A stretch of DNA of 64,000 bases, taken from positions 62,001-126,000 of the forward strand of contig NZ_PIPZ01000001.1 of assembly GCF_003987045.1 (NCBI RefSeq), in the 5' to 3' direction. Source of the stretch: Pseudidiomarina marina (GTDB lineage: Bacteria > Pseudomonadota > Gammaproteobacteria > Enterobacterales > Alteromonadaceae). Under the pieces are notes generated by a model. It had not been told where the DNA came from, ran no database searches, and worked only from the letters and a program-made list of their open reading frames with translations. Below are positions 53,491 to 63,154 of this stretch, piece after piece. Made by a program: the position numbers and the translations under genes. Position 1 is the stretch's first letter. Each line of letters opens with the position of its first letter.

Positions 53491-53739
53491 ATGGTAACCA
53501 TTCGTTTACAACGTGGTGGCGCTAAAAAACGCCCATTCTACCAAATGGTAGTTACTGACAGTCGCAATGCCCGCGACGGTCGTTTTATTGAGAACGTAGG
53601 CTTCTTTAACCCGGTCGCTCGTGGCCAGGAAGAAAAACTGCGCGTTGATTTAGATCGTGTTGATCACTGGGTATCTAACGGTGCATCACTGTCTGAGCGT
53701 GTAGCGAAGCTTGTAAAAGACGCGCGTAGCGCAGCTTAA
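53491..53739 (+). CDS. rpsP: 30S ribosomal protein S16
   Basis: The 82-aa protein starts [20 protein letters not shown] and has the [18 protein letters not shown] core. First gene of the conserved rpsP-rimM-trmD-rplS operon. Confidence 0.98.
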   Translation: MVTIRLQRGGAKKRPFYQMVVTDSRNARDGRFIENVGFFNPVARGQEEKLRVDLDRVDHWVSNGASLSERVAKLVKDARSAA

Positions 53740-53766
53740 TGATTTAAATCCGTATTATAGGTGGCT

Positions 53767-54297
53767 ATGAATACTCCTGCTGAAACCGTCGTCGTTGGTC
53801 AACTAGGCGCAGTGTATGGCGTAAAAGGCTGGATTAAAGTTCAAAGCTATACCGATGATCCGGAAGCCATTTTTGAATACAGCCCTTGGCAACTAGTTAA
53901 GCAAGGTAAAACTCAACCAGTTCAAGTCGAAGAATGGCGTCGACACAATAAAGGACTGATTGCAAAGTTAGCCGGCGTTGAAGATCGTGACCAAGCCCAT
54001 GTGTTAACAGGCGCGGAAATTATCATCGATGTAGAGCTACTACCTGAATTGCCAGAGGATGAATTTTACTGGCGCGATTTGATTGGTATGGCCGTGGTAA
54101 ATACTGACGGTTATAACATGGGAGTCGTTGACCAGATTATGGCCACAGCATCAAATGATGTGATGGTGGTGAAAGCGAATAGCAACGATGCATTTGGTCG
54201 CTCAGAGCGTTTGATTCCGTTTATTCAGAGTCAGTATGTTCAAGAAGTTGACAAAGAAAACAAACGTATTGTTGTGGATTGGCCGTCGGACTTTTAA
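53767..54297 (+). CDS. rimM: 16S rRNA-processing protein RimM
   Basis: Assembly factor that binds S19 and matures the 30S head. The frame has the N-domain [20 protein letters not shown] and the PRC-barrel [18 protein letters not shown] 53767 (176 aa) is used; GTG 53761 is also open but leaves no room for a ribosome-binding site. Its stop overlaps the trmD start by one base. Confidence 0.95.
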   Translation: MNTPAETVVVGQLGAVYGVKGWIKVQSYTDDPEAIFEYSPWQLVKQGKTQPVQVEEWRRHNKGLIAKLAGVEDRDQAHVLTGAEIIIDVELLPELPEDEFYWRDLIGMAVVNTDGYNMGVVDQIMATASNDVMVVKANSNDAFGRSERLIPFIQSQYVQEVDKENKRIVVDWPSDF

Positions 54298-55073
54298 TGA
54301 CTGCGAAATTACAGGTTGGGGTTATCAGCCTCTTTCCTGAAATGTTTCAGGCCATTACCGATAACGGTGTGACTGGTCGGGCAGTTCGCGATGGGGTGTT
54401 GGATATCCAACTGATTAACCCACGTGATTTTACCCACGATCGGCATCGCACTGTTGATGACCGCCCTTACGGCGGAGGTCCGGGAATGCTGATGATGGTG
54501 CAACCGCTCACAGACGCGATTGCAGCAGCTAAACAACAGCTCGGTGCCAATACCAAGGTGATCTATATGTCACCTCAAGGTCGCAAACTTGACCACGCTG
54601 GCGCTCATGAATTAGCGCAGCATGACAAGTTCATCATAATCGCCGGTCGCTATGAAGGCATCGATGAACGAGTAATTACTCGTCACGTTGATGAAGAATG
54701 GTCGATTGGAGATTACGTGTTAAGTGGTGGCGAACTGCCAGCCATGGTGATGATTGACACGGTAGCGCGATTGATTCCCGGTGTTTTAGGGCATCAAGAT
54801 TCAGCTAGCGAAGATTCATTCGCCGATGGCTTACTAGATTGTCCACACTATACACGACCGGAAGTTTTAGATGGTGAGGCGGTTCCCGCTGTGTTGTTAA
54901 GCGGAAACCATGAAAATATACGCAAGTGGCGTTTGCAACAATCTCTTGGGAGAACTTGGTTGCGACGTCCTGAATTGTTAAAACACCTAGCTCTGACTGA
55001 CGAGCAGAGGCAGTTGTTGGATGAGTTTATCCAGCAACATCAAGATGCCTCTGATACAGGTTCGGGCAGTTAA
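54297..55073 (+). CDS. trmD: tRNA (guanine-37-N1)-methyltransferase
   Basis: Essential SPOUT methyltransferase that makes m1G37 and prevents +1 frameshifting. The 258-aa form starts [18 protein letters not shown] at the TAATG overlap with rimM. Motifs [27 protein letters not shown] and the trefoil-knot region [14 protein letters not shown] are intact. Confidence 0.97.
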   Translation: MTAKLQVGVISLFPEMFQAITDNGVTGRAVRDGVLDIQLINPRDFTHDRHRTVDDRPYGGGPGMLMMVQPLTDAIAAAKQQLGANTKVIYMSPQGRKLDHAGAHELAQHDKFIIIAGRYEGIDERVITRHVDEEWSIGDYVLSGGELPAMVMIDTVARLIPGVLGHQDSASEDSFADGLLDCPHYTRPEVLDGEAVPAVLLSGNHENIRKWRLQQSLGRTWLRRPELLKHLALTDEQRQLLDEFIQQHQDASDTGSGS

Positions 55074-55093
55074 TCTAGGCAAGTGAGGCTATC

Positions 55094-55453
55094 ATGGCAA
55101 AAGTAAATCAAAATTTGATCAAAGCGATCGAAGACGAGCAATTGAAAAGCGACCTTCCAGCGTACGCGCCGGGTGATACAGTGGTCGTTAATGTTAAGGT
55201 AACTGAAGGTAACCGTGAGCGTATTCAGGCATTTGAAGGCGTGGTTATCGCAAAACGTAATCGTGGCTTACACAGCGCAGTAACTGTTCGTAAAATCTCG
55301 AACGGTGAAGGCGTTGAGCGTACTTTCCAAGTACATAGCCCAATTGTAGATAGCATTGTTGTGAAGCGTAAAGGTGCGGTACGTCGTGCTAAGCTTTACT
55401 ACCTCCGTGAGCGTTCAGGTAAATCTGCGCGTATCCGCGAGAAGTTGTCTTAA
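55094..55453 (+). CDS. rplS: 50S ribosomal protein L19
   Basis: The 119-aa protein contains [20 protein letters not shown] and [20 protein letters not shown]. It sits at the 30S-50S interface and closes the rpsP operon before a strong terminator. Confidence 0.98.
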   Translation: MAKVNQNLIKAIEDEQLKSDLPAYAPGDTVVVNVKVTEGNRERIQAFEGVVIAKRNRGLHSAVTVRKISNGEGVERTFQVHSPIVDSIVVKRKGAVRRAKLYYLRERSGKSARIREKLS

Positions 55454-55472
55454 TAAGCATCAAGCTTATTCG

Positions 55473-55500
55473 AAAAAACCCGCCGCTGGCGGGTTTTTTT
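55473..55500 (+). terminator. Terminator after rplS
   Basis: AAAAAACCCGCC (55473-55484) pairs with GGCGGGTTTTTT (55488-55499), loop GCT, with the T run ending at 55500. Confidence 0.93.
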
Positions 55501-55550
55501 ATGGTACAAATGCGCTAATACACACTAAATTGGCCTGTGGAGTTGAGGAC

Positions 55551-56687
55551 ATGTCGAATTCGAAGCACGAACAACAGCAACTTGAAGTATTGCGTCAACA
55601 AATTGACGACACGGATAGTGAATTAGTGCGGTTGTTATTGCAGCGACGTCAGCTCGCCAGTCAGGTTGGTGTGGTAAAACGCAAACTTGGACAGCCGTTA
55701 TATGTACCCGAGCGTGAAGCCGCTATGCTCGCTAATCGACGCGAGCAGGCGCTGCAAATGGGGTTGTCTCCTGAGTTGATTGAAGATGTATTGCGTCGGG
55801 TTATTCGAGAATCTTATCAGCAACAGCAAGCCGCCGATGTGCATTTAGAGAGTAAGTCGATCGTAGTCGTTGGTGGTGCAGGTGCATTAGGTCAGTTATT
55901 TGTGCGTTTATTCGAGTCGGCCGGTGCAACCGTCAATATTATCGAGAAAGATAATTGGGAAATGGCGGAGATTTATTGCGCTCAAGCGGATCTGGTCTTG
56001 GTTGCTGTTCCTGTTGTAGCCACTGTTGATGTTATTGCTGACTTACCGGTATTACCGCCCAGTTGCGTGCTCGCCGATGTAACTAGCATCAAAGAAAAGC
56101 CTCTCGCAGCAATGATGGCGAAACATAGTGGGCCGGTAATTGGACTTCATCCAATGTTTGGTCCGCAACAGGCAACTCTCGCCAAGCAACTCATGGTGGC
56201 CTGTCACGGGCGCGATGAAGAGAATTATCAGTGGTTGTTACAAAGCATTGAACGTTGGGGAGCACAGATTAAATTTATCGATGCAACCGAACACGACCAA
56301 GCAATGTCGTTCGTGCAGGTATTACGCCACTTATCGACATTTGTCTACGGTGCTCACTTAGCCCACGAGCAAGTCGATGTGCAGCAGCTCCTTGATTTGA
56401 GTTCGCCAATTTATCGACTTGAGCTGATGATGGTAGGGCGTTTATTTGCTCAGGATTCGAACCTCTACGCTGACATCATTCTGTCTGATCCGCATAACTT
56501 TATGATGCTGCGCCGTTACGTTCGCTTATTCGATCAGTTATTAACGGAACTTGAACACGGCAATAAAGTCGAGTTCATCCGTCGCTTCGAGCATGTGCGC
56601 GACTATTTCGGCGATTTCGCCCAGAAGTTTTTAACCGAAAGCCAACGGTTACTTGACGTCGCTGGCGATACGAAGCAGGTCAGCTAG
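55551..56687 (+). CDS. tyrA: Chorismate mutase / prephenate dehydrogenase (T-protein)
   Basis: Bifunctional enzyme that turns chorismate to prephenate and then to 4-hydroxyphenylpyruvate for tyrosine. The 378-aa protein starting MSNSKHEQQQLEVLRQQIDD has the AroQ mutase domain (~8-90, LLLQRRQLASQVGVVKRK), then the NAD-dependent dehydrogenase with VVGGAGALGQLF (~104-115) and GLHPMFGPQQATL. The frame extends upstream without homology and is trimmed. Its last 39 bases overlap, on the opposite strand, the end of a receiver-only regulator. Confidence 0.95.
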   Translation: MSNSKHEQQQLEVLRQQIDDTDSELVRLLLQRRQLASQVGVVKRKLGQPLYVPEREAAMLANRREQALQMGLSPELIEDVLRRVIRESYQQQQAADVHLESKSIVVVGGAGALGQLFVRLFESAGATVNIIEKDNWEMAEIYCAQADLVLVAVPVVATVDVIADLPVLPPSCVLADVTSIKEKPLAAMMAKHSGPVIGLHPMFGPQQATLAKQLMVACHGRDEENYQWLLQSIERWGAQIKFIDATEHDQAMSFVQVLRHLSTFVYGAHLAHEQVDVQQLLDLSSPIYRLELMMVGRLFAQDSNLYADIILSDPHNFMMLRRYVRLFDQLLTELEHGNKVEFIRRFEHVRDYFGDFAQKFLTESQRLLDVAGDTKQVS

Positions 56688-57029
56688 CTGTTTAGGGCTG
56701 ACTGGTTTATGTAAGCAAGTATCTATGCCCGCAGCAGTACATCGCTGCGCGAAATCCTCTTGCTGATGGCCGGTAATCATTGCTGCGCGCGGTGCTTCTG
56801 CGCCAAGGTCGGCGACAATTTTGCAATACACATCGATACCATCAATATCGGGTAATTCATGATCGAGAAGTACGAGAGTGGGGCGCTGTTCCACGGCTAA
56901 CTTAACAGCCTCTTTCCCAGTTTCAGCGGTAATAACTTCAACAGGATACTGCTGCACCATCGCTCTTAATACTTCGAGCGAAATATAATCGTCGTCAACA
57001 ATTAATACTTTATTCACTGATTGGGTCAT
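56649..57029 (-). CDS. Stand-alone receiver-domain response regulator
   Basis: The 126-aa protein is only a receiver: VLIVDDDYISLEVLRAM at the N-terminus, the phosphoacceptor Asp in LVLLDHELPDIDG (~55) and the Lys in CLHKPVSPKQLADLL. No output domain. It may act by phospho-dependent binding or serve a phosphorelay. No kinase is adjacent; the soluble hybrid kinase at 45202-47385 is a distant candidate. Its 3' end overlaps tyrA by 39 bases. Confidence 0.88.
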   Translation of the reverse strand: MTQSVNKVLIVDDDYISLEVLRAMVQQYPVEVITAETGKEAVKLAVEQRPTLVLLDHELPDIDGIDVYCKIVADLGAEAPRAAMITGHQQEDFAQRCTAAGIDTCLHKPVSPKQLADLLRIASDVK

Positions 57030-57087
57030 TGTTGTATCCTATACTGCCAAAAGAATCATAGTGTATTGAACAGAAGGAAGACTGAAA

Positions 57088-57720
57088 ATGCAACGGGTAA
57101 AAATTTGGGATAGCTTCGTTCGATTAAGCCATTGGCTGATGGTAATTCTAATCGTTCTTATGTGGTACACCGCAGAAGAAGGCCTGATGGAACGCCATTT
57201 GCAACTTGCAGGACTATTAGGTGCATTGGTTATTACACGAATTTTATGGGGCTTTTGGGGTAGTGAATCAGCTCGCTTTTCGCGCTTTGTAAAAGGGCCC
57301 AAAGCTGTTGCGGAGCATCTGTCAGAATTCAAAGCGGGAAAATATCAACCGTCAAACACCCACAACGCAGCCGGAGGTTGGGCTGTTGTAGCGCTGTTGA
57401 TATTGTTATTGATACAGTTCGGAACAGGTTTGTTTTCAAGCGACGATATTTTCTTTTCAGGGCCATTAGCCAGTAGCGTTAGTAGCGAAGTGAGTGAGCT
57501 TGCCGGTGAGGTTCACGAAACTATTTTTAATGTACTAGCTGCCGTGGCTATTCTACATATTATCGCCATTGTGCTTTACCGAATTCGCGGAATTAATTTG
57601 ATCAGCGCGATGTTTCATGGCTATCGTGAAGGTGTTTCTGAACCGAAGCTAGTGTCAGGACTTGTTGGCATAATCGCAGCAGCGGTAATCGCTGCTGCGT
57701 TGTTCTTCTGGATTAATTAA
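57088..57720 (+). CDS. Cytochrome b561-type membrane protein
   Basis: The 210-aa protein has four or five hydrophobic helices, with His in DSFVRLSHWLMVILIVLMW (~6-24) and in EVHETIFNVLAAVAILHIIA (~148-167) that fit the diheme b561/NiFe-hydrogenase-b-like family. It likely passes electrons between the quinone pool and a periplasmic partner. It is convergent with, and overlaps by 4 bases, a cytochrome c' gene. Confidence 0.82.
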   Translation: MQRVKIWDSFVRLSHWLMVILIVLMWYTAEEGLMERHLQLAGLLGALVITRILWGFWGSESARFSRFVKGPKAVAEHLSEFKAGKYQPSNTHNAAGGWAVVALLILLLIQFGTGLFSSDDIFFSGPLASSVSSEVSELAGEVHETIFNVLAAVAILHIIAIVLYRIRGINLISAMFHGYREGVSEPKLVSGLVGIIAAAVIAAALFFWIN

Positions 57721-58187
57721 TCTTTGTACTGGTCGTGGCAGCCCTTGCAATTGCGAGCGGCTGCCATGAATGCATCGCGAATTGCGCCTTGCTCACCTGC
57801 GTTAGCTGCTTGTTGAAGCGCTTTGGCATCTTGCTGCAATTGCTCGGAGCGTTCGACGAAATCTTCCCAGTTATCCCAAATAGCCGGTAACGCATCGGTA
57901 TTGTTACCTGGCATGGCACCTTCTTGACTGAAACCGATCCAAGGGATGCTGGTTAAAGCGGCGAAGTCATTCGCACGCTCAGCGAAAATCGTGCCATCAA
58001 ATTCAATATCACCTTTTACCATGTCACCCATCACAGCGAAGTTATTCTGCATGATGGATAATGCTTTTTGACGATATTCAACGGCTTTGTCTGCATCGTT
58101 GAAAGCGTGTTGTGCTAAAGCGCTTGCTGATACAGTTAGTGCCACAATACTTAAGAAACTGCCTGCGATTTTGAACACTGACTTCAT
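57717..58187 (-). CDS. Cytochrome c' family protein
   Basis: The start at MKSVFKIAGS (58187) has AAGGAGAACAAC before it and opens a signal peptide (1-25, cleaved after ALA). The mature part is helical and ends in ARNCKGCHDQYKD, the single CXXCH heme site near the C-terminus that marks cytochromes c'. 156 aa in all. Family members bind NO or CO and may protect against nitrosative stress. Pairing with the neighbouring cytochrome b is plausible. Confidence 0.9.
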   Translation of the reverse strand: MKSVFKIAGSFLSIVALTVSASALAQHAFNDADKAVEYRQKALSIMQNNFAVMGDMVKGDIEFDGTIFAERANDFAALTSIPWIGFSQEGAMPGNNTDALPAIWDNWEDFVERSEQLQQDAKALQQAANAGEQGAIRDAFMAAARNCKGCHDQYKD

Positions 58188-58313
58188 GTTGTTCTCCTTA
58201 TTGTGTTGTTTAACGACTGCAATACGCTTTTCATCCTTAAATGGATTGCGCAGAGTCATCATTCCCCATTAATGTGACCATGATAACCGTAAAAATCATA
58301 AAAGGGGAACCAG

Positions 58314-61300
58314 ATGAACGGGATTAAGCATCTCAGTAAACTGGCATTGTCAGTTTGCGCAGCGTTGCCGTTAGTGGCAGCGGCTTCGCAAACAACACCA
58401 GTGCGGGGTTTACACGATAATTCGTCCACATTTATAGCATTACAGAATGCGACGATTGTGACAGAACCAGGTAAAAAACTCGAAAATGCGACACTAGTAA
58501 TTAAAAATGGCAAGGTCGTTTCGGTTGCTCGAAATAATCGTGCTCCAGAAGGTGCGCGCGTGATTGATGCAAGTGGACACACTATTTATCCAGGTTTTAT
58601 TGACGCCTACAGTAATTATGGTGTTCCGGCGGTCGAGAAGCCAGATCGTCCACCATATCGAAGCACTACGCCGCAATATAACAATAAACGCGAAGGTGGC
58701 AACGCTGCAAACGACGCAATCCATTCGCAAGTTGACTGGGTCGATAAGTTCGCGACGGATAGTAAAGCTGCTAAAGATTACATTAATCAAGGCTTCACCG
58801 CCGTACAAAGTGCGCGATTAGATGGCATCTTTCAGGGGCAGGCGGTAACCGTTTCATTGGCCGATACTATCGCCAATAATGCGGTTTATAACCCACGTGC
58901 TCGTCATTTTGGTTCGTTCGATAAGGGCTCTTCGCTGCAACAATATCCATCCTCTTTGATGGGTTCTATTGCACTTATTCGTCAAACTCTTTCAGATGCG
59001 AACTGGTATGAGCAAGCCAATGGTAAAGATGTACACAATGGGCGTGTTGAATACAATGCGGCGCTGGCTGAACTCACCAATGTAGAGCAAGAGGGGATGG
59101 TGTTTAAGATCTCTGATGATCGCTCATTACTTCGCGCGCATGATGTGTTTTCACAGTTTCAAATACCAGTAACCTATTTGGGTTCAGGTTATGAATATGC
59201 GCGTCTCGATGCGATCAAAAACACCAACTCATCGATTATTCTGCCATTAAACTTCCCTGCCGCTCCTGAAGTGAAAGGTGTGGATGACCATTTGGATGTA
59301 AGTTTAGCTGACCTGCGTCATTGGGAACGAGCACCAGGCAACGCAGCTGCGCTTGCTCAAGCAGACATCGACTTTTCATTCACATTAAGCGAATTAAAGA
59401 AGGCTGATGATTTTTGGCCGAATCTGCGCCGTGCCATTCAACATGGTCTGGATGCTGATAAGGCGCTTGCAGCATTGACTACGGTGCCAGCGCAAATAGC
59501 CGGTGTTAGCGATAAAGCCGGTAAATTAGCACCAGGTTACATGGCCGATTTTGTAATTGCTGAGGGGGATTTATTTACCAACGGCACGATCAAATCAGTG
59601 TGGTTACAAGGAAATGAAGTTGAATTAGTGCCACTTCATCAAGCAGATTTTGCCGGCACATTAGTCGTTACTGTTGCGAATGAACAAGCAGAACTTGTCT
59701 TAAAGTCAGGTAAGTCAATTTCAGGTGAATTTAATAGCAATAAAATTCGTGATGCGAAGCGTAGCGATTCAGCTGTTGAATTTGTCGTTGACGCAAACTT
59801 TGCTGGTTTAGATGGCGCTTGGCGTATGCGCCTTGAGCAAGCTTCAGCTGATGGTTACACCGGTGTTGCGATTGCACCAGATGGACGCGAACTTCCGCTT
59901 ACTGCAAGCCGCACTGCGGCGGGTGAACAGCAAGCAGAAGGTTCGTCGAATACCGAAAAAGAATATGTTGGCAAGGTTACCTTCCCAAATGTTGCTTACG
60001 GTTTAGATGGATTACCTGAGCGTCAGAATGTACACATTAAAAATGCGACAGTTTGGACTGCAGATGAAGCTGGCGTACTGGAAAACACCGATGTTCTAAT
60101 TCGTGACGGTGAGTTCTATCGCATTGGTAAAGACCTACGCACGCCATCGGGCTATACCGTGATTGATGGCACCGGTAAGCATGTCACTCCTGGTATTATC
60201 GATGAACATTCGCATATCGCTATCGAAGGCGGTGTCAACGAAGGTTCAGAAGCGATTACGGCCGAAGTTCGTATTGGTGATGTGGTGAACCCAGATGATA
60301 TTCATATCTATCGTTCGCTTGCTGGTGGCACGACCATGGCGCAATTACTGCACGGTTCTGCCAACCCTGTTGGTGGACAAGCGCAAGTAATTAAGCTGCG
60401 CTGGGGAGCCGACGCGAATACTTTGAAGTTTGACGCAGCGCCGCCAAGCATTAAATTTGCGCTAGGTGAAAACGTTAAGCAAAGTAACTGGGGCACAACC
60501 TTTACCGTCCGTTATCCGCAGACACGCATGGGTGTCGAAGCGGTTATGCGCGATGGCTTTACTGCGGCTCGAGAATACAAGCAACGTATGGATGCGTACG
60601 AGAAATTGAGCCGTAGCGAAAAAGCAAAAACCGCACCGCCGCGTCCAGATTATCGTTTGCAAACATTGCTCGAGATTCTGCGCAGTGAACGATTTGTTCA
60701 TGCTCACTCGTATGTTCAGTCAGAAATTTTAATGCTTCTTCGTTTAGCGGAAGAGTTTGGTTTTACCCTGACCACGTTCACGCATATATTGGAAGGCTAT
60801 AAAGTAGCCTCGGAAATGGCGAAACACGGTGCCGGTGGCTCTACCTTTGCCGACTGGTGGGCGTTTAAATTCGAGGTATACGATGCGATTCCACAAAATG
60901 CATGTTTAATGTCTGAGAAGGGCGTGTTAACCAGCATTAACTCTGACAGCAATGATTTACAACGCCGACTAAATACTGAAGCGGCGAAATCAGTCACGTA
61001 CTGTGGCATGTCGGAGCATGACGCGTTACAAATGATCACGTTGAATCCTGCGAAGCAACTAAAAATTGATCAGTATGTAGGTAGCATCAAAGAAGGCAAA
61101 CATGCTGATTTTGTTATCTGGAATGATCATCCATTAAGCGCTTACGCGTCAGTGGAAGAGACTTGGATTAATGCTCGCAAGTACTTCGATCGTGAACGTG
61201 ATATGCAGTTGCGTGCTGAGCTTGAAACCGAGAAACAGCAGTTGATTCAGAAGCTATTACGTAGCCCTGAAAGCGCTAAGAACGGTAACGGCAATGGCTA

Positions 61301-61415
61301 TAAAAAACCACAGCCAACGTGGCATTGTGAAGATAATCACGACGTTTGGAGTGATCAATTTACAGTTCATGGCGACCATCAACATGTGCACGCACATCAA
61401 GGAGAGCAACTATGA
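58314..61415 (+). CDS. Exported double-module amidohydrolase
   Basis: The 1033-aa protein has a signal peptide (~1-24) and two amidohydrolase-fold modules. Module 1 (~35-450) has IDASGHTIYPGFIDAYSNYG where the metal-binding HxH should be, so it looks inactive. Module 2 (~570-990) has HVTPGIIDEHSHIAIEGG, with EHSH keeping the HxH, later His in RFVHAHSYVQ and TTFTHILEGYK and Asp in INSDSND, so it looks active. The C-terminal ~40 residues are His/Asn/Asp rich. Substrate is unknown (imidazolonepropionase- or dipeptidase-like). Its stop overlaps the next amidohydrolase by 4 bases. Confidence 0.88.
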   Translation: MNGIKHLSKLALSVCAALPLVAAASQTTPVRGLHDNSSTFIALQNATIVTEPGKKLENATLVIKNGKVVSVARNNRAPEGARVIDASGHTIYPGFIDAYSNYGVPAVEKPDRPPYRSTTPQYNNKREGGNAANDAIHSQVDWVDKFATDSKAAKDYINQGFTAVQSARLDGIFQGQAVTVSLADTIANNAVYNPRARHFGSFDKGSSLQQYPSSLMGSIALIRQTLSDANWYEQANGKDVHNGRVEYNAALAELTNVEQEGMVFKISDDRSLLRAHDVFSQFQIPVTYLGSGYEYARLDAIKNTNSSIILPLNFPAAPEVKGVDDHLDVSLADLRHWERAPGNAAALAQADIDFSFTLSELKKADDFWPNLRRAIQHGLDADKALAALTTVPAQIAGVSDKAGKLAPGYMADFVIAEGDLFTNGTIKSVWLQGNEVELVPLHQADFAGTLVVTVANEQAELVLKSGKSISGEFNSNKIRDAKRSDSAVEFVVDANFAGLDGAWRMRLEQASADGYTGVAIAPDGRELPLTASRTAAGEQQAEGSSNTEKEYVGKVTFPNVAYGLDGLPERQNVHIKNATVWTADEAGVLENTDVLIRDGEFYRIGKDLRTPSGYTVIDGTGKHVTPGIIDEHSHIAIEGGVNEGSEAITAEVRIGDVVNPDDIHIYRSLAGGTTMAQLLHGSANPVGGQAQVIKLRWGADANTLKFDAAPPSIKFALGENVKQSNWGTTFTVRYPQTRMGVEAVMRDGFTAAREYKQRMDAYEKLSRSEKAKTAPPRPDYRLQTLLEILRSERFVHAHSYVQSEILMLLRLAEEFGFTLTTFTHILEGYKVASEMAKHGAGGSTFADWWAFKFEVYDAIPQNACLMSEKGVLTSINSDSNDLQRRLNTEAAKSVTYCGMSEHDALQMITLNPAKQLKIDQYVGSIKEGKHADFVIWNDHPLSAYASVEETWINARKYFDRERDMQLRAELETEKQQLIQKLLRSPESAKNGNGNGYKKPQPTWHCEDNHDVWSDQFTVHGDHQHVHAHQGEQL

Positions 61416-62698
61416 AAAAGTTATTAACAGCCGTTGTTGCTGCAAGTTTGAGTGCGGCAGCAGTCGCTCATGATATGGTTCCTGGTAAAACTCAGGAGCA
61501 ACCGGTATTGCTGCAAGGCGGAACATTAAATACCGTCACAAATGGTGTTATGACGGATACCGATTTGTTGTTCGAGAACGGTAAAATTACCGCAATTGGT
61601 GCAAATTTATCGGTACCGGAAAACGCTCGCGTTATCGATGTCTCGGGTAAACAAGTTTATCCAGGCATTGTTGCATTGGATACCACGTTAGGCTTGATTG
61701 AGTTGGCCGCGGTACGTGCAACGAATGACATGAGTGAGGTGGGTGACATTACTCCTGAAGTGAGTGGGCACACAGCGTACAACCCTGACTCTGAAGTTAT
61801 CCCGACGGTTCGCCATAACGGTATTACTCACGCAGAAATTGTGCCACAGCGCAATTTAATTGCTGGTCGTTCTAGCTTGCTGCAAACCGACGGTTGGACG
61901 TTCGAGGACGCTGCTGAAGCACTGAATGTTGGCGTTCACGTTAATTGGCCACGGGTTGGTATCAGCACGTCGTGGTGGGAGCGTCGTTCGCCTGAAGAGC
62001 AACGTAAAGCAAATGCCGAAGATTTGAAAAAATTGAAAGCTGCTTTTATTGACGCAAAAGCGTACTACGATGCCAAACAGGCCAACGAACTTAATGGCAC
62101 TGATGTACGCTGGGAAGCGATGACAGGTCTATTTGACGGAACAAGCAAGCTGTTTGTTCATGCGCACGACAAACGTCAGATGGAGCAAGCTATCGAACTG
62201 GCATCAGAGTGGGGCTTTGAACTCGTTCTTGTTGGTGCACGCGATGCGTGGCGGATTGCCGACAAACTTGCTGCACAGGATATCTCTGTAGTCTATGGTG
62301 AACCGTATGGCTTGCCAACACGCCATGACGAAGCATATGACCAAGCCTATGCGACACCAGCTGCACTTGCTGCTGCTGGCGTTGACTTTGCTATTGCCTA
62401 TTCAACCGGCTTCTGGGATATCCGTAACCTTGCTTTTGCTGCAGGGAATGCGGTTGCTTATGGTCTTGATAAAGAGCAAGCATTGGCCGCGATTACCTTA
62501 AAACCAGCTGAGGTTATGGGAGTTGCCGACAAAATTGGTTCTTTAGAAGTTGGTAAGAATGCATCACTGTTTGTTTCTGATGGTGATGTCATGGATCAAC
62601 TTGGCCAAAAAGTACAACTGATGTTTATTGATGGTGCAGAGGTTGATCTTAACAATCGTCATAACCAGCTGTATCAAAAATATCGTCAAAAGCCATAA
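61412..62698 (+). CDS. Exported single-module amidohydrolase homologue
   Basis: The 428-aa protein has a signal peptide (1-19, cleaved after AHA-like site) and one amidohydrolase fold. The strand that normally holds HxH reads IDVSGKQVYPGIVALDTTLG, so the first metal site is missing; an HAHDK motif (~250) remains. It most resembles module 1 of the preceding protein. The ATGA overlap indicates a stoichiometric complex with it. A terminator follows. Confidence 0.86.
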   Translation: MKKLLTAVVAASLSAAAVAHDMVPGKTQEQPVLLQGGTLNTVTNGVMTDTDLLFENGKITAIGANLSVPENARVIDVSGKQVYPGIVALDTTLGLIELAAVRATNDMSEVGDITPEVSGHTAYNPDSEVIPTVRHNGITHAEIVPQRNLIAGRSSLLQTDGWTFEDAAEALNVGVHVNWPRVGISTSWWERRSPEEQRKANAEDLKKLKAAFIDAKAYYDAKQANELNGTDVRWEAMTGLFDGTSKLFVHAHDKRQMEQAIELASEWGFELVLVGARDAWRIADKLAAQDISVVYGEPYGLPTRHDEAYDQAYATPAALAAAGVDFAIAYSTGFWDIRNLAFAAGNAVAYGLDKEQALAAITLKPAEVMGVADKIGSLEVGKNASLFVSDGDVMDQLGQKVQLMFIDGAEVDLNNRHNQLYQKYRQKP

Positions 62699-62724
62699 AG
62701 AATTGCTTAATTGGCAAGTCCTGC

Positions 62725-62757
62725 AAAAAGCCAGACATTTGTTCTGGCTTTTTTTGT
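62725..62757 (+). terminator. Terminator after the amidohydrolase operon
   Basis: AAAAAGCCAGA (62725-62735) pairs with TCTGGCTTTTT (62743-62753) around a 7-base loop and the T run continues into 62755. Confidence 0.88.
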
Positions 62758-62846
62758 GTTTTCGCAACAGTATCAAAAAGTAAGTATTGTGTTAGTTAAC
62801 AGTAATTGGCAGTATTTACGCAAAGCTATCTAAAAAGGAAGAAACG

Positions 62847-63152
62847 ATGCCATTACACCGCCAGTTTGCCAATGACGGAAAAGAACTGATTATCGCCATC
62901 AAAGGAAAATTCGATTTCGGTTTGGTCCAAGAGTTTCGTCAGGCCTACAGTAACGTCGGAGATCAACAGCCTACGGTATTTATTGATTTGCGAGAAACTG
63001 AATATTTGGACAGCTCTGCGTTAGGTATGCTGCTTAATATGCGTAAATCACTAGGGAAATCGGTTAAAGGGATTCACATCATCAATTGTCGACCGGAAGT
63101 AAGAAGCATTTTAGATATTTCTCGTTTCGATAAATTATTTGTCATTGAATAA
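62847..63152 (+). CDS. STAS-domain anti-sigma factor antagonist
   Basis: The 101-aa STAS protein has the TVFIDLRETEYLDSSALGML block (~48-67) with the phosphorylatable Ser in DSSALG and the VRSILDISRFDKLF end, typical of SpoIIAA/HsbA-like proteins. It is followed 2 bases later by a PP2C phosphatase gene. In related systems (HsbA-HsbR in Pseudomonas, CrsA-CrsR in Shewanella) this pair controls an anti-sigma factor by phosphorylation. AAGGAAG precedes the ATG. Confidence 0.9.
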   Translation: MPLHRQFANDGKELIIAIKGKFDFGLVQEFRQAYSNVGDQQPTVFIDLRETEYLDSSALGMLLNMRKSLGKSVKGIHIINCRPEVRSILDISRFDKLFVIE

Positions 63153-63154
63153 AG

